64,000 nucleotides of DNA from Isoetes taiwanensis. Lineage: Eukaryota; Streptophyta; Lycopodiopsida; Isoetales; Isoetaceae. The notes under the pieces were generated by a model. It did not search any database. It saw only the letters and a program-made list of their open reading frames with translations, and had not been told where the DNA came from. A program made the position numbers and the translations under genes. Positions 7,264 through 23,960 of the stretch are shown in pieces (position 1 is the first letter of the stretch; every line of letters starts with the position of its first letter). Location of the stretch: positions 2,412,282 through 2,476,281 of the forward strand of contig JAJEKV010000112.1 of assembly GCA_021234155.1 (NCBI GenBank), written 5' to 3'.

Positions 7264-10253
7264 GATGGAAGCTTTACAGTCATTCTACCTGTTGGGGAAG
7301 AAAGTGGCAAAAGGCAGAGTGCACAACTTCATGCACCACCACAACGTTCCTGTGCCAGAGGATTTGATAGTAGTTTCTGTTGTGGTTGTGTTTGATGGGC
7401 AGATACCACTTCCGTTTCCAGAACCAGAATTGGAGAAGCTAGGGGAAGCTATCAGTAGCTTTGTTCTTTGGTGCAAAAACGACATTAATAATGAAGCAGC
7501 CGATGTTTGCATGCCACCTAGGCAGATTAAACGGATAAATTGGCAGGTCAGAGAAGATGATAGTGTAGAAAACCGTAAACCAAGTGAAGTGCATGGGATT
7601 TCTAGAGATCAACTAGTGGAGAAGACATGCGCGTTACTGCATGAGTGCTGCAATATGCCTTATGCTTCAGGTGTCATCGTCTTCGCAGATCCAAACCATG
7701 CTGTGTCTGACATGAAGCTGGGTGAGGAATGGATAGGGGTTTCTATTATGAACCTGTTCCCCATGCCCAAAAATATTTCTATGCGCTGTCAGGCTTGTGC
7801 AGAAATGCCACAGGTGCATGATTTGGTGAGATGGCCAATAGCATTGGTTCTAGTAGACAGTATTCCTGTTTCAAGTCTAGTATCGGCCGTGAAGGAGACA
7901 GAGGTCGAGAAAGAAATTATGCCATCAGGCCGGAGGTTGGAATACCAAAAAAAAGACAATACCACATGGTTAACAGGCGGGCCAGACCACGATCCGCCCC
8001 AAACAAATGTGAAAGGAAAACTACAACTGACGCTATCTTGGAGTTCAGGTCCTCGCTCTGCTGCATGAAGAGATGTTGTGCTAATTTCACATTTAAAGAG
8101 ATAGCGTGCATGAGGACCTTTTACTGGAACATGAAAAGCTCAGAACGCACAATTTTTGCATACAATATGCTAGATCTTTGCTCAGAGAATGGAACTGTCA
8201 CAAAGCTAATGCTGAACAACAAGCAAGTCTGCGTGAAGGCATGGCATAGCGCTTATGGTATACTCGTTTCTACATTTTACAAATGGAGGAAGCTATGTTT
8301 GAGTGGCCACAGGATTGCGGAGCATGGAAATGCCGGATCTAAAAAGACAAGATCTCATACATTGGCCGGAACTGCTGTGCTATCTATGTATATAGATGAA
8401 AATGCTGAGACTATGCCACACCGCTCAAAGGTTACGAGTGGAGGCACTAGAGAGAATGTGAAGAGATTACCTTCCATCTTCACTAAAAAGGACATATATC
8501 AAGAGATAAATATTACCGTGCACGAGATGACAGGAAAACATGTTTCTCCCTCGTCCTTCTTGTCAGCATGGAAGGAGAATCACTCAGAGGTAGCAATCGC
8601 TAAAAGGATAGCATTCTCTAAGTGTAATACCTGTATTGTGATAAAGGAGAAGCTTGCCAAGACTAGAGATCCAAATGAAAGAAGGGAGCTTGCCGTAGAA
8701 AGGAAATCTCACATGACAGCCCAACTTTCATGTAGGAGTCTCTACTGGTCATGGAGAGCTTTGTCTCATCGATCTCCTGAACATGCTTTAACCATTATAC
8801 ATGATAAGATGGATCAGAATAAGACCATGGTTCCTCATCTAGAAAAGCTAGCAAAGTCTGTATGGAGGGGTGAACGATTGAAGGTGAGTGTTACAGGTGC
8901 TCTCATGCACGGGCATGGTATAGGTGCCTTGGGCCAGTTCTCACTGGACCTCTGGTGGCCTGATGATTCTAATTTTCATGTGGGATCCTTGAATCATACC
9001 TTGAAAACACTGGAGAATCAATCTGAGGACAATTGGGGCCATTTGAGACATACAGATCATCTTGAAAGCTGCTGGGGTGGAGCAATTTTAAACACAGATG
9101 CCCTGAGGACAAAAATGGTAAATGGCACTAGAAATGATTTTCTGCCTCCTCTCAAGGGCCCGATGGTACTGAAGAAGTTGCCTAGGAGGCTTTACTTGCA
9201 GCTAGACAATTGCTCAGGTCAAAACAAGAACAGATATCTTTTCTCTTGCTTGTCATACTTGGTTTGGTTAGGTGTCTTCGATCAAGTGCAGCTGGGATTC
9301 ATGATGGTTGGACACACCCATGATGACATAGATGCCCTCTTTGGAAACTACTCTACTCTAATGAGAAGATCAGATGCATTGACTATTCCAGAGCTTATGC
9401 AACTCTTCAGGCAGTGTAGTTCCAAGTCTCCTTCACCTTACCTTGTGACTGAGTTCCTAATTGGAAGGAATTCGTGAAAGGTTTTATCCCTGATAAGAAG
9501 GACCGTTTATGTAGTCATTTGGAACCTCTACTCTTCAAGTTCTACATGAAGGATGGATGGCCACTAATGTTCTACAAGATGAGGCCAGGGCATAGGTAGT
9601 GGCTCCCTGAAAAGGGAATCAGGATGTGGAAGGAGGATGCCCAGGGTTTACCTACCATTCCGACAGGTTCACCTAAGGTCGTGCAGCCATATGCGAGCTT
9701 GAAAGATATAGGTGTATTGAGATCTTCTATTGCCAAGTACATGATGCATTGGGCATCTATTTCTAGAGCTGGCGATCACTCATGGTCCAACACATATATG
9801 AATGAAGTAATTGACTACTGGTACACCTTGTTGCGAGTGCTTGGGGACGTTCAGCCCAGTAGAGCAGTCATTTAGGATTTCTGGCCCAACACCAGGCAAA
9901 ATGCATTGGAAGAACCCGAAAACGTGTTGGTGGATGAGCACATTGTAGCATCTCACTATGTAGGGCCTTTCTCGGGTAGACCAAGGAACCCAGTTGAAAT
10001 ATTCGACCCCTACCAAGATGTCAAGAAAGGAATGCTCTTGCTAATCAGGCCACATGATAACTGCCCGACGTGGATGGCTTTTGCCGAAGAGGACCCAATA
10101 GAGGACCCTAATCTCCCTCATTACGAAGAGGTGTTTGTCTCTTGGTTTGAGCCTGTTGCCAAAAAGGGAACCTCATATGCAATGCAATATAGGGATTGCT
10201 GGAGCAAGAAGTGGAGACCCAATCCTAATGACCGCCACGCTACCAACATTTGA
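7264..10253 (+). pseudogene. DUF7869-family (RNase H-like, transposase-related) gene, broken
   Basis: Coding similarity runs through three frames. The first is 7265 to about 8000, entered after TTTTGTAG at 7263, which looks like a splice acceptor. The second is about 8000 to 9461, the third 9462 to 10253. The core matches my memory of DUF7869: a KCNTCIVIKEK Cys motif, then HDKMDQNKTMVPHL, then LQLDNCSGQNKNRYLF, then MVGHTHDDIDALFG. The Asp residues in these blocks resemble a DDE/RNase H-like set. The frame slips near 8000 and near 9460. TAG stops occur at 9597-9599 and 9873-9875, after which the protein frame continues to 10253. The LTR ends 52 bp before this coding begins, so the retrotransposon probably landed in or just before the gene. 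Function in plants is unknown; transposon origin is likely. Confidence 0.8.
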
Positions 10254-10450
10254 AAACAATAGACTACGGTTGGGCGGTAGAGACGAGGCCATTGTTAATG
10301 GTGATCCCCAATAGTGTGGGGGCTCAGTTGCAAGAATTAGTGGCTAAAGAAGCTAACGACGATGATGGGAACTCATGAGGTATGCAATGCTCTTTTACGT
10401 AATTACTATACCATATATAACATGCAAGGTACAATAGACTAGTTATTATT

Positions 10451-10538
10451 CATTACGCTCTGCATTTTTCATCTTAACACAAGAGCTTTTAAACATTACT
10501 ACATTACGCTCTGCATTTTTCATCTTACTACAAGAGCT
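10451..10538 (+). repeat. 51-bp-period tandem duplication
   Basis: Two copies (10451-10487 and 10502-10538) share CATTACGCTCTGCATTTTTC and then ATCTTA..ACAAGAGCT. Confidence 0.85.
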
Positions 10539-10564
10539 CTTACACTATACATTGCAGAATAGGT

Positions 10565-11475
10565 GATTCACTCATCATCACCCATGGAAGATGAATGAAC
10601 TCTACCCCCAATTGGAGCTGCTTTTATACTCCTGAAAAATTATTGATGTGAATTATTGGAGTAGACTGTAGCGCCATTATTGAGCGCGTACAAGAGTGAT
10701 GTACACATACATTAGTATAATGCATATTTTGTATGGATATGTGTGTCAAGTGAAAACATGCTTTGTATCTTGGATTTTACTAAGGTAAAAGTATCTGTGC
10801 TTGAGTAATTTAAGTGTGATTGAAATTAGGGACTGCTTGGAGATAAAGTGGAGGTCGAAGAGCACACCCTTACAAATTTCTCAGGTTCGATACATCAAAT
10901 AATATTGATTATGCTTATTACATCCTTACATACTTTAGAAGTGCTCATATATCATTATTATATCCTTGACAGGTACACAAGTCTTCAACGATTCACTCAT
11001 CATCAACACCCGCGGAGGTGATGGCATTCAGCTCATAGATCTCCTGATCAGGAAGCCAATAAAGGTGGATCACAACACGAGTGAGCCTTGGAGTGAGCTT
11101 CCTGCAACCACTCGCAGGACCATCTGCTTTGGACTGCAGCCATGGATCAAGATTGATACCATTTCTCACGCATTCACACAGATCATTATAGCTCATGTAG
11201 CACTTGATGGATCGGATGTGCTCCGGACAAGGAGGCAAGGAAACCATGGGAAATGAATGCCCTCTACCACCGAATGGAGCTGCTTTTATAGTGAAGTAAA
11301 ATTATTGATGTGAATTATTGGTGTAGATTGTAGCGCCATTATTGAGCTTGTACAAGTATCACGTACACGTATAAGTATAACGCATAATTTGTATGGATAT
11401 GTGTATGTTGTGACCTCATGTATCTTGGACTCGAGAAGGAGGTGAAAGTATTGGTGCTTGAGCAAATTAGGTGTG
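10565..11475 (+). repeat. Diverged direct duplication of about 250 bp
   Basis: Copy A (10565-10818) and copy B (10990-11475) share GATTCACTCATCATCA. They also share GAGCTGCTTTTATA, AATTATTGATGTGAATTATT and TTTGTATGGATATGTGT. Copy B carries about 240 bp more after the first block, so either A lost it or B gained it. Confidence 0.8.
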
Positions 11476-13006
11476 CTCAAAATTCTCAAAATTGCGTTAT
11501 TTTCTCCAATTAATGAAATCATGCTTCATATCCAAGCTCTGTAAAAAGAAATTACTTCACAAAAACGATTGGCCGTCGTTGTTCTTCAAGAATGTGGCAT
11601 GTAGTTGTAGAATGTGGTATTCGGTCGAAGAAATATAGTTGTCGGAAGAAAATATTTTATATATTTTGCGCTCGCGTGCATCTGAGCACTCTGTATGGTC
11701 ATCCCCTCATAGCCGCCCTTTCCACGATCTCGTTTATGAGTGCATCCCTCATGCACACAAAACCACCTGTCTTATGAGGTGATAGGCAAGCCTGGAATAG
11801 ATGTAACAAAACGATGTATACTCCATAGTCCATGCCAGACCCTGGAGTAAAAAGTTCACATTGAAAGTACATCGATTGTGTTTGGGAGCAAGGGGGAGAG
11901 AGGAGGGGGGATGAGAGAGAAGGAGAGAGAAAAGAGGGAGAGAAATTCATGCAGCACTGTTTTACTTGCAAGATTCCTCAATTCTAGAAAGAGGTAGAAA
12001 GTGCTACAAATCCACACTAATATTAAAAGAGACTTGAGGTGAGAATTATTTAGTAAGTTAAGAAGCGACAAAGAAGAATGTATTTTCTAGACAGAGGAAG
12101 AGGCGTCATCACTACCTATCACTTTAGAGGCATCCATGGTTGAAGACCACGATCTAGAAGCCGAAATTTGAAAATCCCCAATCCGGCCCATCTAGACTCA
12201 ACAAAAGTATAAAAACTATATGCCAATGGAAATCTCACATCTCCAACTTTCCAATGCACTAAAAAACACCCGAATCTGACATTTCAATCCAAATTTTGCT
12301 AAATTTGGCCTTTACCGTTTAGGAAAAGAACTCAAAATTTGAAAGCCTATAAATTGCATTGGTTTTCACTGTTTGGAATGGTCTCAGAGTCTAGTTTTCA
12401 GATCGTGTTCATTTGTTTATAGATTTTTTATAGCTTGGAATATATAACTAGAGACGTAATGGTGGATCATAGGTGAGTGCACTATAAATCAATCTATCTA
12501 CTTAGAAGGTTCAATTCATAATCATCCTCAATTATTGGAAATATTTTTCAGAATGAACACTAATATTGTTTAATTATACTATGGCATTCTACGAAAGTAG
12601 CCCTAAGGTTTTCAAACTCTAATTGCCATTTCTAATATTATTGTATGTATTTCTGTAATTTTAAGGAAAAATTTTAATTTGATGTTTGTAAAATGGCATT
12701 TGTTAACTTAAGCTAATCTTGTCCAATTGCCATAGCTTATAAAGAGCAAGCTCGTAAAGACCATGAACCTGGTTGATTATGAATTTGGCATATTTATTAC
12801 CAATTTATTTGTTGTAATTATTGAGCTTTACATGTTCGAAATGTTAGGGCAGGCTACATTTCTCTATATTATCACCCTTTTTACATCCTATAACTTTCCT
12901 GTCCCACCTGGCAGGCTGATAGTGCCACCTGGCAAGTTGCTAGTGCTCGTCGGATTGAACAAAAGGGGGCGGCATGTGCGAAATGTGGACTGCCCTAACA
13001 TTTCGT

Positions 13007-13116
13007 GGGGAATGTTCGCTAGCTGGCCATTATGCGAGGCGCGACCACTGGCTCACCCCTAACGGGCTCGTCAGGTGGCCTTACCCGCGTAATGGCCAAC
13101 CATCGAACATTACCCC
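13007..13116. repeat. Foldback with about 30-bp arms
   Basis: Arm 13007-13036 (AATGTTCG then TGGCCATTATGCG) pairs with 13087-13116 (CGTAATGGCCA then CGAACATT) with a few mismatches, around a GC-rich loop of about 50 bp. It may be a MITE remnant. Confidence 0.7.
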
Positions 13117-13952
13117 TAACAAAAGTGTTTTGCGAGAAAGCATCTAACTACTTGGGGTTTTGAACTATGATCTTATCACATAGAACCCCTTAAATCATGG
13201 GCTGGAGTTCATCGCGACTGCTCCAATCTGAACAACCAGATTTGATGCAAAGGGATTTCAATGCTCTTTTAGCATTTCAAATTTCTAGAATAATGAAAAG
13301 ATGCTTAGTAGTTGTACATGCCTGAAGCCAATGAGCTTCCATTGGATTGGAGGAGGTGCTTTTTAGCATCCATTGAACTACTCCAACTTTTTTTCGTTCA
13401 AATTGTGGCATCCTCGTACTTTTGCACTTTAGAGAGGACAATTTGGGGATTCCCATTAGGTAGTTAGCATAGCTTAGCATGGTCATAATGGCAAACATAG
13501 ACATCTTAGCATGGTCATATGGCAAACCTGGGCAAAGAAAATCTCAAACTTTGTCCTGAGAAAGTCTCAAGTTGCTCCTAGATCGTGGCTTATTTGCAAG
13601 GATCCCCAAATCTAGAACGGGAAAGATAGTTGGAGAAAAACCAGCTTAGGTGACGATGCAAATTGCATTTCAAAGATCCTCTAAAGTCATAATTCTGACT
13701 CATTTGGGCAACAGTCTACACACTCCAGTTTACATTTATTGACTTGACGATTTTTGAAATACTAAAGTAGGAAGGTTTTGCCAGATATATCTAAGGTTTC
13801 TTATTCCGCTTGTGGATCATATCCAGGCAAGCGAAAAGACGAGAATTGAAACAGCGCAAAACACTCAGCTCGTTAGGTTTTGGAGCGCCAGCTTTCGCCA
13901 TAGTCGGTAAGAACCTATTTCTCTGTATGAATACATGAAGTTAGATGATAGT

Positions 13953-14072
13953 TAACCCAGTTTTGTTCACTGATGTTGAAAAGATGCTTTCTGATCGTAG
14001 CTGTGTCGTAGATAACCCAGTTATGTTCATTGTTGTTGAAAAGATGCTTCCTGATCGTAGCTGTGTCGTAGT
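13953..14072 (+). repeat. 60-bp tandem duplication downstream of the Ca2+-ATPase
   Basis: Two adjacent units (13953-14012 and 14013-14072) share TAACCCAGTT, GTTGAAAAGATGCTT and CTGATCGTAGCTGTGTCGTAG. They lie 340-460 bp past the stop codon of the minus-strand ATPase, possibly within its 3' flank. Confidence 0.9.
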
Positions 14073-14414
14073 TGAGTGAACCATCTGCACTTGCATATAA
14101 ATGAAATAAAAAACTGAAAGAATCTCTGGCGGAAAGCACATCAAGTTTCAGTCCAAATAATTTCAGAGCGCATCAAGTTTTGAAAGGTTGTCGGTTGACC
14201 AGAGAATTGGTCTAAGGTGATAACTACCAAAATAGCAGCACAACATTACTCAGAACAAGAGAAGTAGATGAAAAACACAACGCTTGAAAAGAGCAGGATT
14301 CGGTAAAAATTTTATACTGGTCGTATTCTATTCCTCTGCCCACCACATTATTGATGCTAAATTTCAGCCACAATGGACAGAAGCTTCTATGCCTATACAC
14401 AGCTTGCTAAAAAT

Positions 14415-17864
<3,450 letters not shown>

Positions 17865-18600
17865 GTTGGTCGTGATCAAGCTTACACATCTGCAGTGCCC
17901 AAAAATTCTTCAGACCCTATCCGAGATAATGAAGTCAAGGGAATACATGTCGAGTTTGGTTAGATAAGGCGCCATATCGGATCCGGTAGTTATGTATAAA
18001 GATCGAGGAACCTTCCCAGAAGCTGCGTGAGATAAGACAACCATCTGCAGATATGGCCTGCGTATTATGCTCTGCTTAAAAGGAATCAAACATGCAGGTT
18101 TGGGTGTGGACAAACGGCAGCAAATATGCCAAGTGAAAGAAAATCATGTACGGAAGAGAAAAAAGAAATGTGCTCACAAAGCAAAGATCAACACCTTGCC
18201 GCTGCAGTGAAATTGGATCCACCTAATTTGAAGCATTGGGTTTTCTTGCATTGGGGAGTAATACTTCTAGGATGATATGAGTAAAGTGGACCACGTGGTG
18301 TTCACCATAGCCATGACCTGAGATCATGCATGCAAAGCACTCCGTGACATGCCTTTTTTGTTGGCTTGCAGCAGAAGAGGCCATCTCCGTCTGTTTTAGA
18401 AGGACCTGGACATCACCGTACTCATCCGGATAAAATGACAGAATTCCTTCCTATTCTTATGCGGAGATTATGTTTTGTTTGGTTTGCTCTTTCCACGAAG
18501 CTTCCTTCCCACTTATATAGTAAAAACATTTCGTTACCAACCTTTGTGCATGGTAGAAAAAATTTACAGCCTTTCTTTGCAAATCAATTAGCTAACGTAA

Positions 18601-18841
18601 ATGCAACTTAGGTTGCATTCTGCCATATCCGCCAATGGCATTGCGCCATCTGGCGAAGGTTCTCTTCCGGAACCTCTGTGAAACTCAAGAGCACCAGCAG
18701 TTCTTGAAATTACTTGGATTTACCTCTCATTCTGGCGATTTACCTCTCGTTCCGGCCATCTACCCCCGATTCTGAAGCTTTCTACCCCCGATTCTGAAGT
18801 TTTTACCCTCGATTCAGAGCAGAATGCAACCTAAGTTGCAT
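18601..18841. mobile_element. Small TIR element (MITE), 241 bp
   Basis: Terminal inverted repeats 18601-18623 (ATGCAACTTAGGTTGCATTC...) and 18819-18841 match at 23 positions with about two differences. The first 18 bases are themselves near-palindromic. A short TAACGT match extends the repeat outwards on both sides. The interior holds about five diverged 20-21-bp repeats of the type TTTACCTCTCATTCTGGCGA. A degraded relative lies near 51304-51345. Confidence 0.75.
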
Positions 18842-18847
18842 CCACGT

Positions 18848-18958
18848 TATAAGAATGGCAGTTTACTGCCGATTCCCAGGGAGTCATCCCTGCCTCCGCG
18901 CTCCGCGCGTCGGCAGGGATTCCTCCCTGGGAATCGGCAGTAAACTGCCATTCTTATA
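18848..18958. repeat. Near-perfect 111-bp hairpin
   Basis: Arms of about 47 bp (TATAAGAATGGCAGTTTACT... against its complement ending TTCTTATA) differ only at about two positions, around a short GC-rich loop (TCCGCGCTCCGCGCGT). It directly abuts the MITE. It could be a foldback element or, if transcribed, a small-RNA precursor. Confidence 0.9.
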
Positions 18959-21900
18959 TACGGAAACTAACATCTCAAAAATATGTAGCCTATTCCATCA
19001 AATGAACCATTGATTGCTAGCTGTTAATAATAGCTAAACCCAAAAAAGAAGAAAGTGCCAGTAGCAACCTTCATGCCACAACTACGCATATACAAGCTTG
19101 ATTTTTAAAATTTAAAAAATGTTTAAATGACTCCAACAGTTTTGGCTGCTAGAGTTTCTGCAGTTGTCTTGCTGAAGTTTAGCGTGCTACAAGATTGTTT
19201 ACCTGAACTATGGTTAGCGGCTTAACTTTCTGTTTTTTTCTTCCTCAGTTGACTTTTTTAAGGGTCCTTTGCCAAGTAAACTCAAGATTATTGAACTTGT
19301 CGATACGCAAGTCTTCTTAGATCATGTCCGAAGATATAGTAATGAAAAGATACGACTTAATGACTGCTATGTGCAAATTAATGTGCCTTTGCAACGTTGT
19401 AGGAAAGGAAGGATAGAAAGTTATCCAGATGACTACTTTGTATATTGTTATCCATCTTGCAAATTATGACAACATGGAAGCCAGACTGAATGGACAGATG
19501 ATTACCACATGGACCACATGTCATGTCTTGTCTCACTATGTATGTTTGTCCCCAAGTGGCTTGGAGAAGTCTTTTTATTTCATAGAATAACGAAGGAACA
19601 TCCAAATACAAGCATGTTGGATGCATTAAATGTTTGTCTTTTCTATGAACAATATAAGGTGAATGGGGGAATCACCTATAGGGATCCCCTAAAAGAGAGG
19701 AATTGCACAAGGAAATTATTATCAATGAAATTGCATTGCTAAAGGGATGTTGGTTACTTAAAAAATAAATATACATAAAAAAAAGTTGGCCATAAAATCA
19801 GAAAAGATCTTTCAAATGCCCATTTGTGGACTAAGATGAAGGCTTAAAATATAAAGAACAGTTAAGAAGTATTATGTCGTCTCCTCCAATAGTGTCGTGC
19901 CACGTGGTATTGTTTCAAAATACAAATGTTACTAAAAATCCTTTGCTCTATGACAAACCTCTATGGCAGGCTATTCCGGTGTTTCTAACTGAGCATTTTG
20001 GCGTTTTCACCCACCATTCCAAGAATCTACCAAGCATTTTGAAAATTTTCACAGATGTAGAATGCTTCTTAACTGTCTTCCACGTTGCAAGAAAGGCAAT
20101 TTACATGCCATTCCGGGCATGCCAACAAGGCTCTGCGGTTGCACGTCGTTCTATTTCCATACCAAGGACGACATGTAAATTGTCATTTCTGTTATTCTAG
20201 AATGCCCTAATATCCTATTCCCAAGCAATCATGATATCCTACAATTTATATCAATATAAGGTACAAGGATCACCTAACAACTACAACGTGCTTCCACCAG
20301 CATGCTTCTTCAGAGTCACTCCCTCCATAAAGAGTGAACATCTTATAGAGTACTCATATGCAATTCAGTATGCTAGCTTGTTTTTCTTAGTAATAAATTA
20401 ATTATATATCTTAGCATTTTATTTGGCCAACAGCACCCCATGCCATTGCCATACTCAAGAAGCCCCCATAAGCTTCACTAGGCTGCTCTGGAATACATCC
20501 TCTTACTATCCAGCTAGGAGATTAACATGTCTCACCTTAACTACACGGTTGTTTCTTAGTAGTGCAATTCCATATCATAGTTGATTTTAGCATCTTAACT
20601 TCAATCTAATCAGCAAAGGTACATATACATCTTTGTCTGTCTTCTAAATTAGCTTTTTGTCTCATGGGGTTGGTGGTGCCTTTCATGCCCTTGCTAGAAC
20701 CTTCATGCAGCCCCCATAAGCTACATGATCTCCAAGGTTCTAATTTTGTTCTGGCTTCTCCTAAGTAGAACAATCTCTATATTGCTGTTGCTAGGATCTC
20801 ATTTACTCCATACAAGGTCTGCCCTACTATATCTACAATTCTAAAGACTATTCCCGGACTTCTTACAATAATCTTAGCTTAGTTCTTACTTCCTCTTATA
20901 TTCCACCGTGGCAAAAGACATTCAATCCCACAATCACATTCAAGACCACTCAGATTTCTTTAATACTCTTAATTCCAGTCGTTAAATCCTGATTCTTTTC
21001 TTCAATAACAAGAACAACCGACAATAATCATCAATAGATAGATAGATAGATAGGCAAATGTAAATCACATGCCTATTAAGGGGCCAAGCTCGTTACAGGA
21101 AGCAAATGGGAGAGACTTTCTCGAACAAGAATTGATACGTACAAAGAGGCTACTATGAATTCCTAATCAAAGAGGTTCAAGATCCAGCCACTGTTTTCAG
21201 CCTTACAATAAAGGAAGAATTTGCCTGGTGTACGCGAACTTGAATCTGCTCTGGACAACTTAGCGAGAGTTGATTCATTCTGGTTCCTCAAATTTTTTGT
21301 CCCATTTGCACATTATCCTCCCCTCCCATTAAACATTGACACTTTAGAGGAACATTGATGAAATGTCGAATAGTCCTAGGGAATTGTGATGCTCTTGCAT
21401 TGCACATGGCTGCCTGTCATATACTCCATAGAACCTTTCACCTCGAACGACTATGCCATCGAATGGGCCCTCCATCTAACTTGTACCTCGGATAAGTGAG
21501 AAGACATAGAAGGAAATTCAGGTCATTCTCTCCTGTTCCTTGTGATGTTTTATTTCTTAATCTATGCATCATTGTCTCCACATTCTCCGCAATGTACATC
21601 AATTATGCGATGTTGTCGGCGACCAAGGTGGAGATCTTCGTTTTAAAGATCTCGTATTTCCATGTTCTGTGGCCCTATACCCTTGTATGAAATTCTTTTA
21701 CCAGCTATATAACGTTGGCAGAGCTATATCATAAGCCATCTGCCATGCTCGGAAGCAAACATCTTTATTATTTAATGCGACTGTTCCTAACCATCTATGG
21801 AGCACAAGTTAAATATATTGTACACAAAGGTTATTATTTGATAAATTTATATTCTAAAAGAACTTCCTAAGGTCTATTATCTCTTTAGCAGAGAACAATG

Positions 21901-22359
21901 CACAACGTTTGCAACAGGAGGATGTCTTGATTGCTTTTGCAATCTTACTATTTCTTTTTTTTTCCTTTTTTCTTTTTTTTTTTGTCTATTTTTTGTTTTT
22001 GGCTTTTTTTGCACGCTTAAAAGATGTACATGCGTGCCTTGTTCGTCTTTAACCATATGGTGTGGTTTTCTAAAGGAGAAGACTTCTCACATGAATTCGA
22101 CTGTTTGTTTTCAGCCTCTAAGGCATCCTCCCCTATCTTTCTTAATAACCTGAATAATGGAGTCTTGTCAATCAATATCGGACCAACTTTCCATCGTTTT
22201 GTTTAAATTGTTTTGAAAACCTACTTTTCGTTTCCCTTATCACGACTAGATAGAAGGCATCTACTATTGTTAACTTTTGTAAATTAACACCCAAATTCAA
22301 GCATCTGCTCTAATTTATATGTCATTTCCTAACAACACTTCCATCCATAGAATGCCATG

Positions 22360-22500
22360 TTTTATTGCAACATTTCTTGGCTGGGGACGCCCTTCTTTGC
22401 ACATCCTATTTATACTGCCTCTTTTCTCATTTCCAGTCATCGGCGTTCTCTTGAACTCCTCTTAATTTTTCTCCCTTGGCGCCACAAGTTTTCTTTGGTG
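22360..22500 (+). repeat. Dispersed repeat block, copy 1
   Basis: Shares CATCCTATTTATACTGCCTC, TTTCTCATTTCC and flanking sequence with 60865-61010. Element type not identified; the TATTTATA core could be promoter-like. Confidence 0.55.
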
Positions 22501-23469
22501 TTTTCAAAAAAGCCCTTGGCTCTTGGCAATGGCGTGTGGATTCATCTGATGCTTCATATCAGGCTATCTTCTACTTGTTAATGGAGGGTTTCTTGGTCAT
22601 AGTTGGGAGCAAACATGTTTGGATTTTGTTTTGTAAACATTTGCAAATGCAAATGTGTTTTGCACATGAACCAAAAAATACCAAGAACAAAAAACAAGGG
22701 AAAAAAAAAACCAACACATTCCAAAACTGAATAGCTTTTATAGCATCTCTCTACAGTACAATGAAAGCCACAAATCCTAATCCTGCCAAGATGATGCAAC
22801 AATCAAGTGCGTTGATTTAAGTCTCCGTACAAGCTTATCAGACTGGCATAATATAAATGGTGGGGCATGGCAGGTCCATAGTTGTATTATTTTATATCTA
22901 AGTGCTCTTGATGAAGACGCGGATACGAGAAGTAATATAGGGTGCATCTATTTGATACATGGCAACATTGTGTGCTTCACAAGTTCTTTTTAGTACATGG
23001 AAAAATAGTTCAAAACTTTGCATATGTAATATGTTCCTATTAGAGGATGGTGCAGAACGATTTGAATTTAAGACTGTTGGCTTGTGATATTTGGTGCAGG
23101 TACAGGCTTAATACCTTTTGCTTGCAGATATGGACATGTTCCCTTCATTGTTTCTTACTAAATGAAGTAGTATTATATGCACACACAGTAGCTATTCAAT
23201 GCAGGCTTTGAGGCATTTGTTCCCACAATCTAGAAATCATTTGGACATACTTTGACTGATGGAAAGCATTTGGACCAACTTGCAAATAAATAACAATTCA
23301 ATGGTTAGATTCAGTTAGTCTCTAAGCACGTATGTCATAATTTTAGATAATTTAAATGCTTATGATGAATGGATTTAATCGAGTCACTACAATCTACTTA
23401 CACTAATCTACTTACATTGATTGGATTGGCATAAGAGAATCCTTAAAATAACAAGTAGGAGGCCTCTTT

Positions 23470-23960
23470 GTTTAGTTTAGCGTTTGGAAAAAACGGCAAT
23501 CCAGATAGTGTTTCAAAAGCTTGGGATCATCAGAACTTGCAAGCACCATGCAATGTTTCTATTGCACAGACGGTCGAGCAATCCATGCATTATAATGCTC
23601 TTTCCAACACCTTTTCAAACGCCGAGGAGATTCGACCGAAAAGAGGGTACCTATCATCATCCATGTGATGTACCTTGTTTATATAGTGGAGTTGATGCTT
23701 CATGGCAAAATGTTGAAGAGGCTAAAAACATGTCTCATGTAAAAGAATACCATAGCGCACTTTAGCTTTGACTCCTAGGTGAAAGTGTGAAAGATTTTTT
23801 GCACTCCATTCTAAGCTCTCCCAAGTACTAGCACTAATGACAGACCCCCACACTTCATAATTATACAGTAAAACAGGCTCCACCAAAGCTCAAAACAAGT
23901 GGGCTTTCCATGACCAATCATGAATCTCTATGCATTGAAAACTTTTAAATCTGTCTCAAA
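23470..23960 (-). mobile_element. LINE ORF2 fragment (family of the 24.5-kb LINE)
   Basis: The reverse complement aligns block for block with 26760-27190. Shared stretches include GAAAGCCCACTTGTTTTG, ATTAGTGCTAGT.CTTGGGAGAGCTT and TGTTGGAAAGAGCATT. It therefore corresponds to the region just after the reverse transcriptase palm. Stops and indels throughout; 5' and 3' ends missing. Confidence 0.85.

Larger units (their letters stand above)
10254..14414. other. Gene-free interval with short duplications
   Basis: No coding region could be supported. ORFs such as the one at 10993-11247 (minus) lie in duplicated sequence and match nothing I know. The stretch 11880-11945 is GA-rich. The listed repeats are the only clear structure. 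Confidence 0.5.
17865..23469. other. Gene-free interval, AT-rich
   Basis: No coding region supported. Contents are a TIR element (18601-18841), a hairpin (18848-18958), a GATA run (21033-21053), T-rich runs near 21955-22012, and a dispersed block near 22360-22500 that recurs near 60865-61010. Short ORFs here match nothing I recognise. Confidence 0.5.

Noticed and set aside
18848-18958. Known microRNA gene
   Set aside because: The arm sequence matches no plant miRNA I know, and the near-perfect long arms are more like a foldback repeat.
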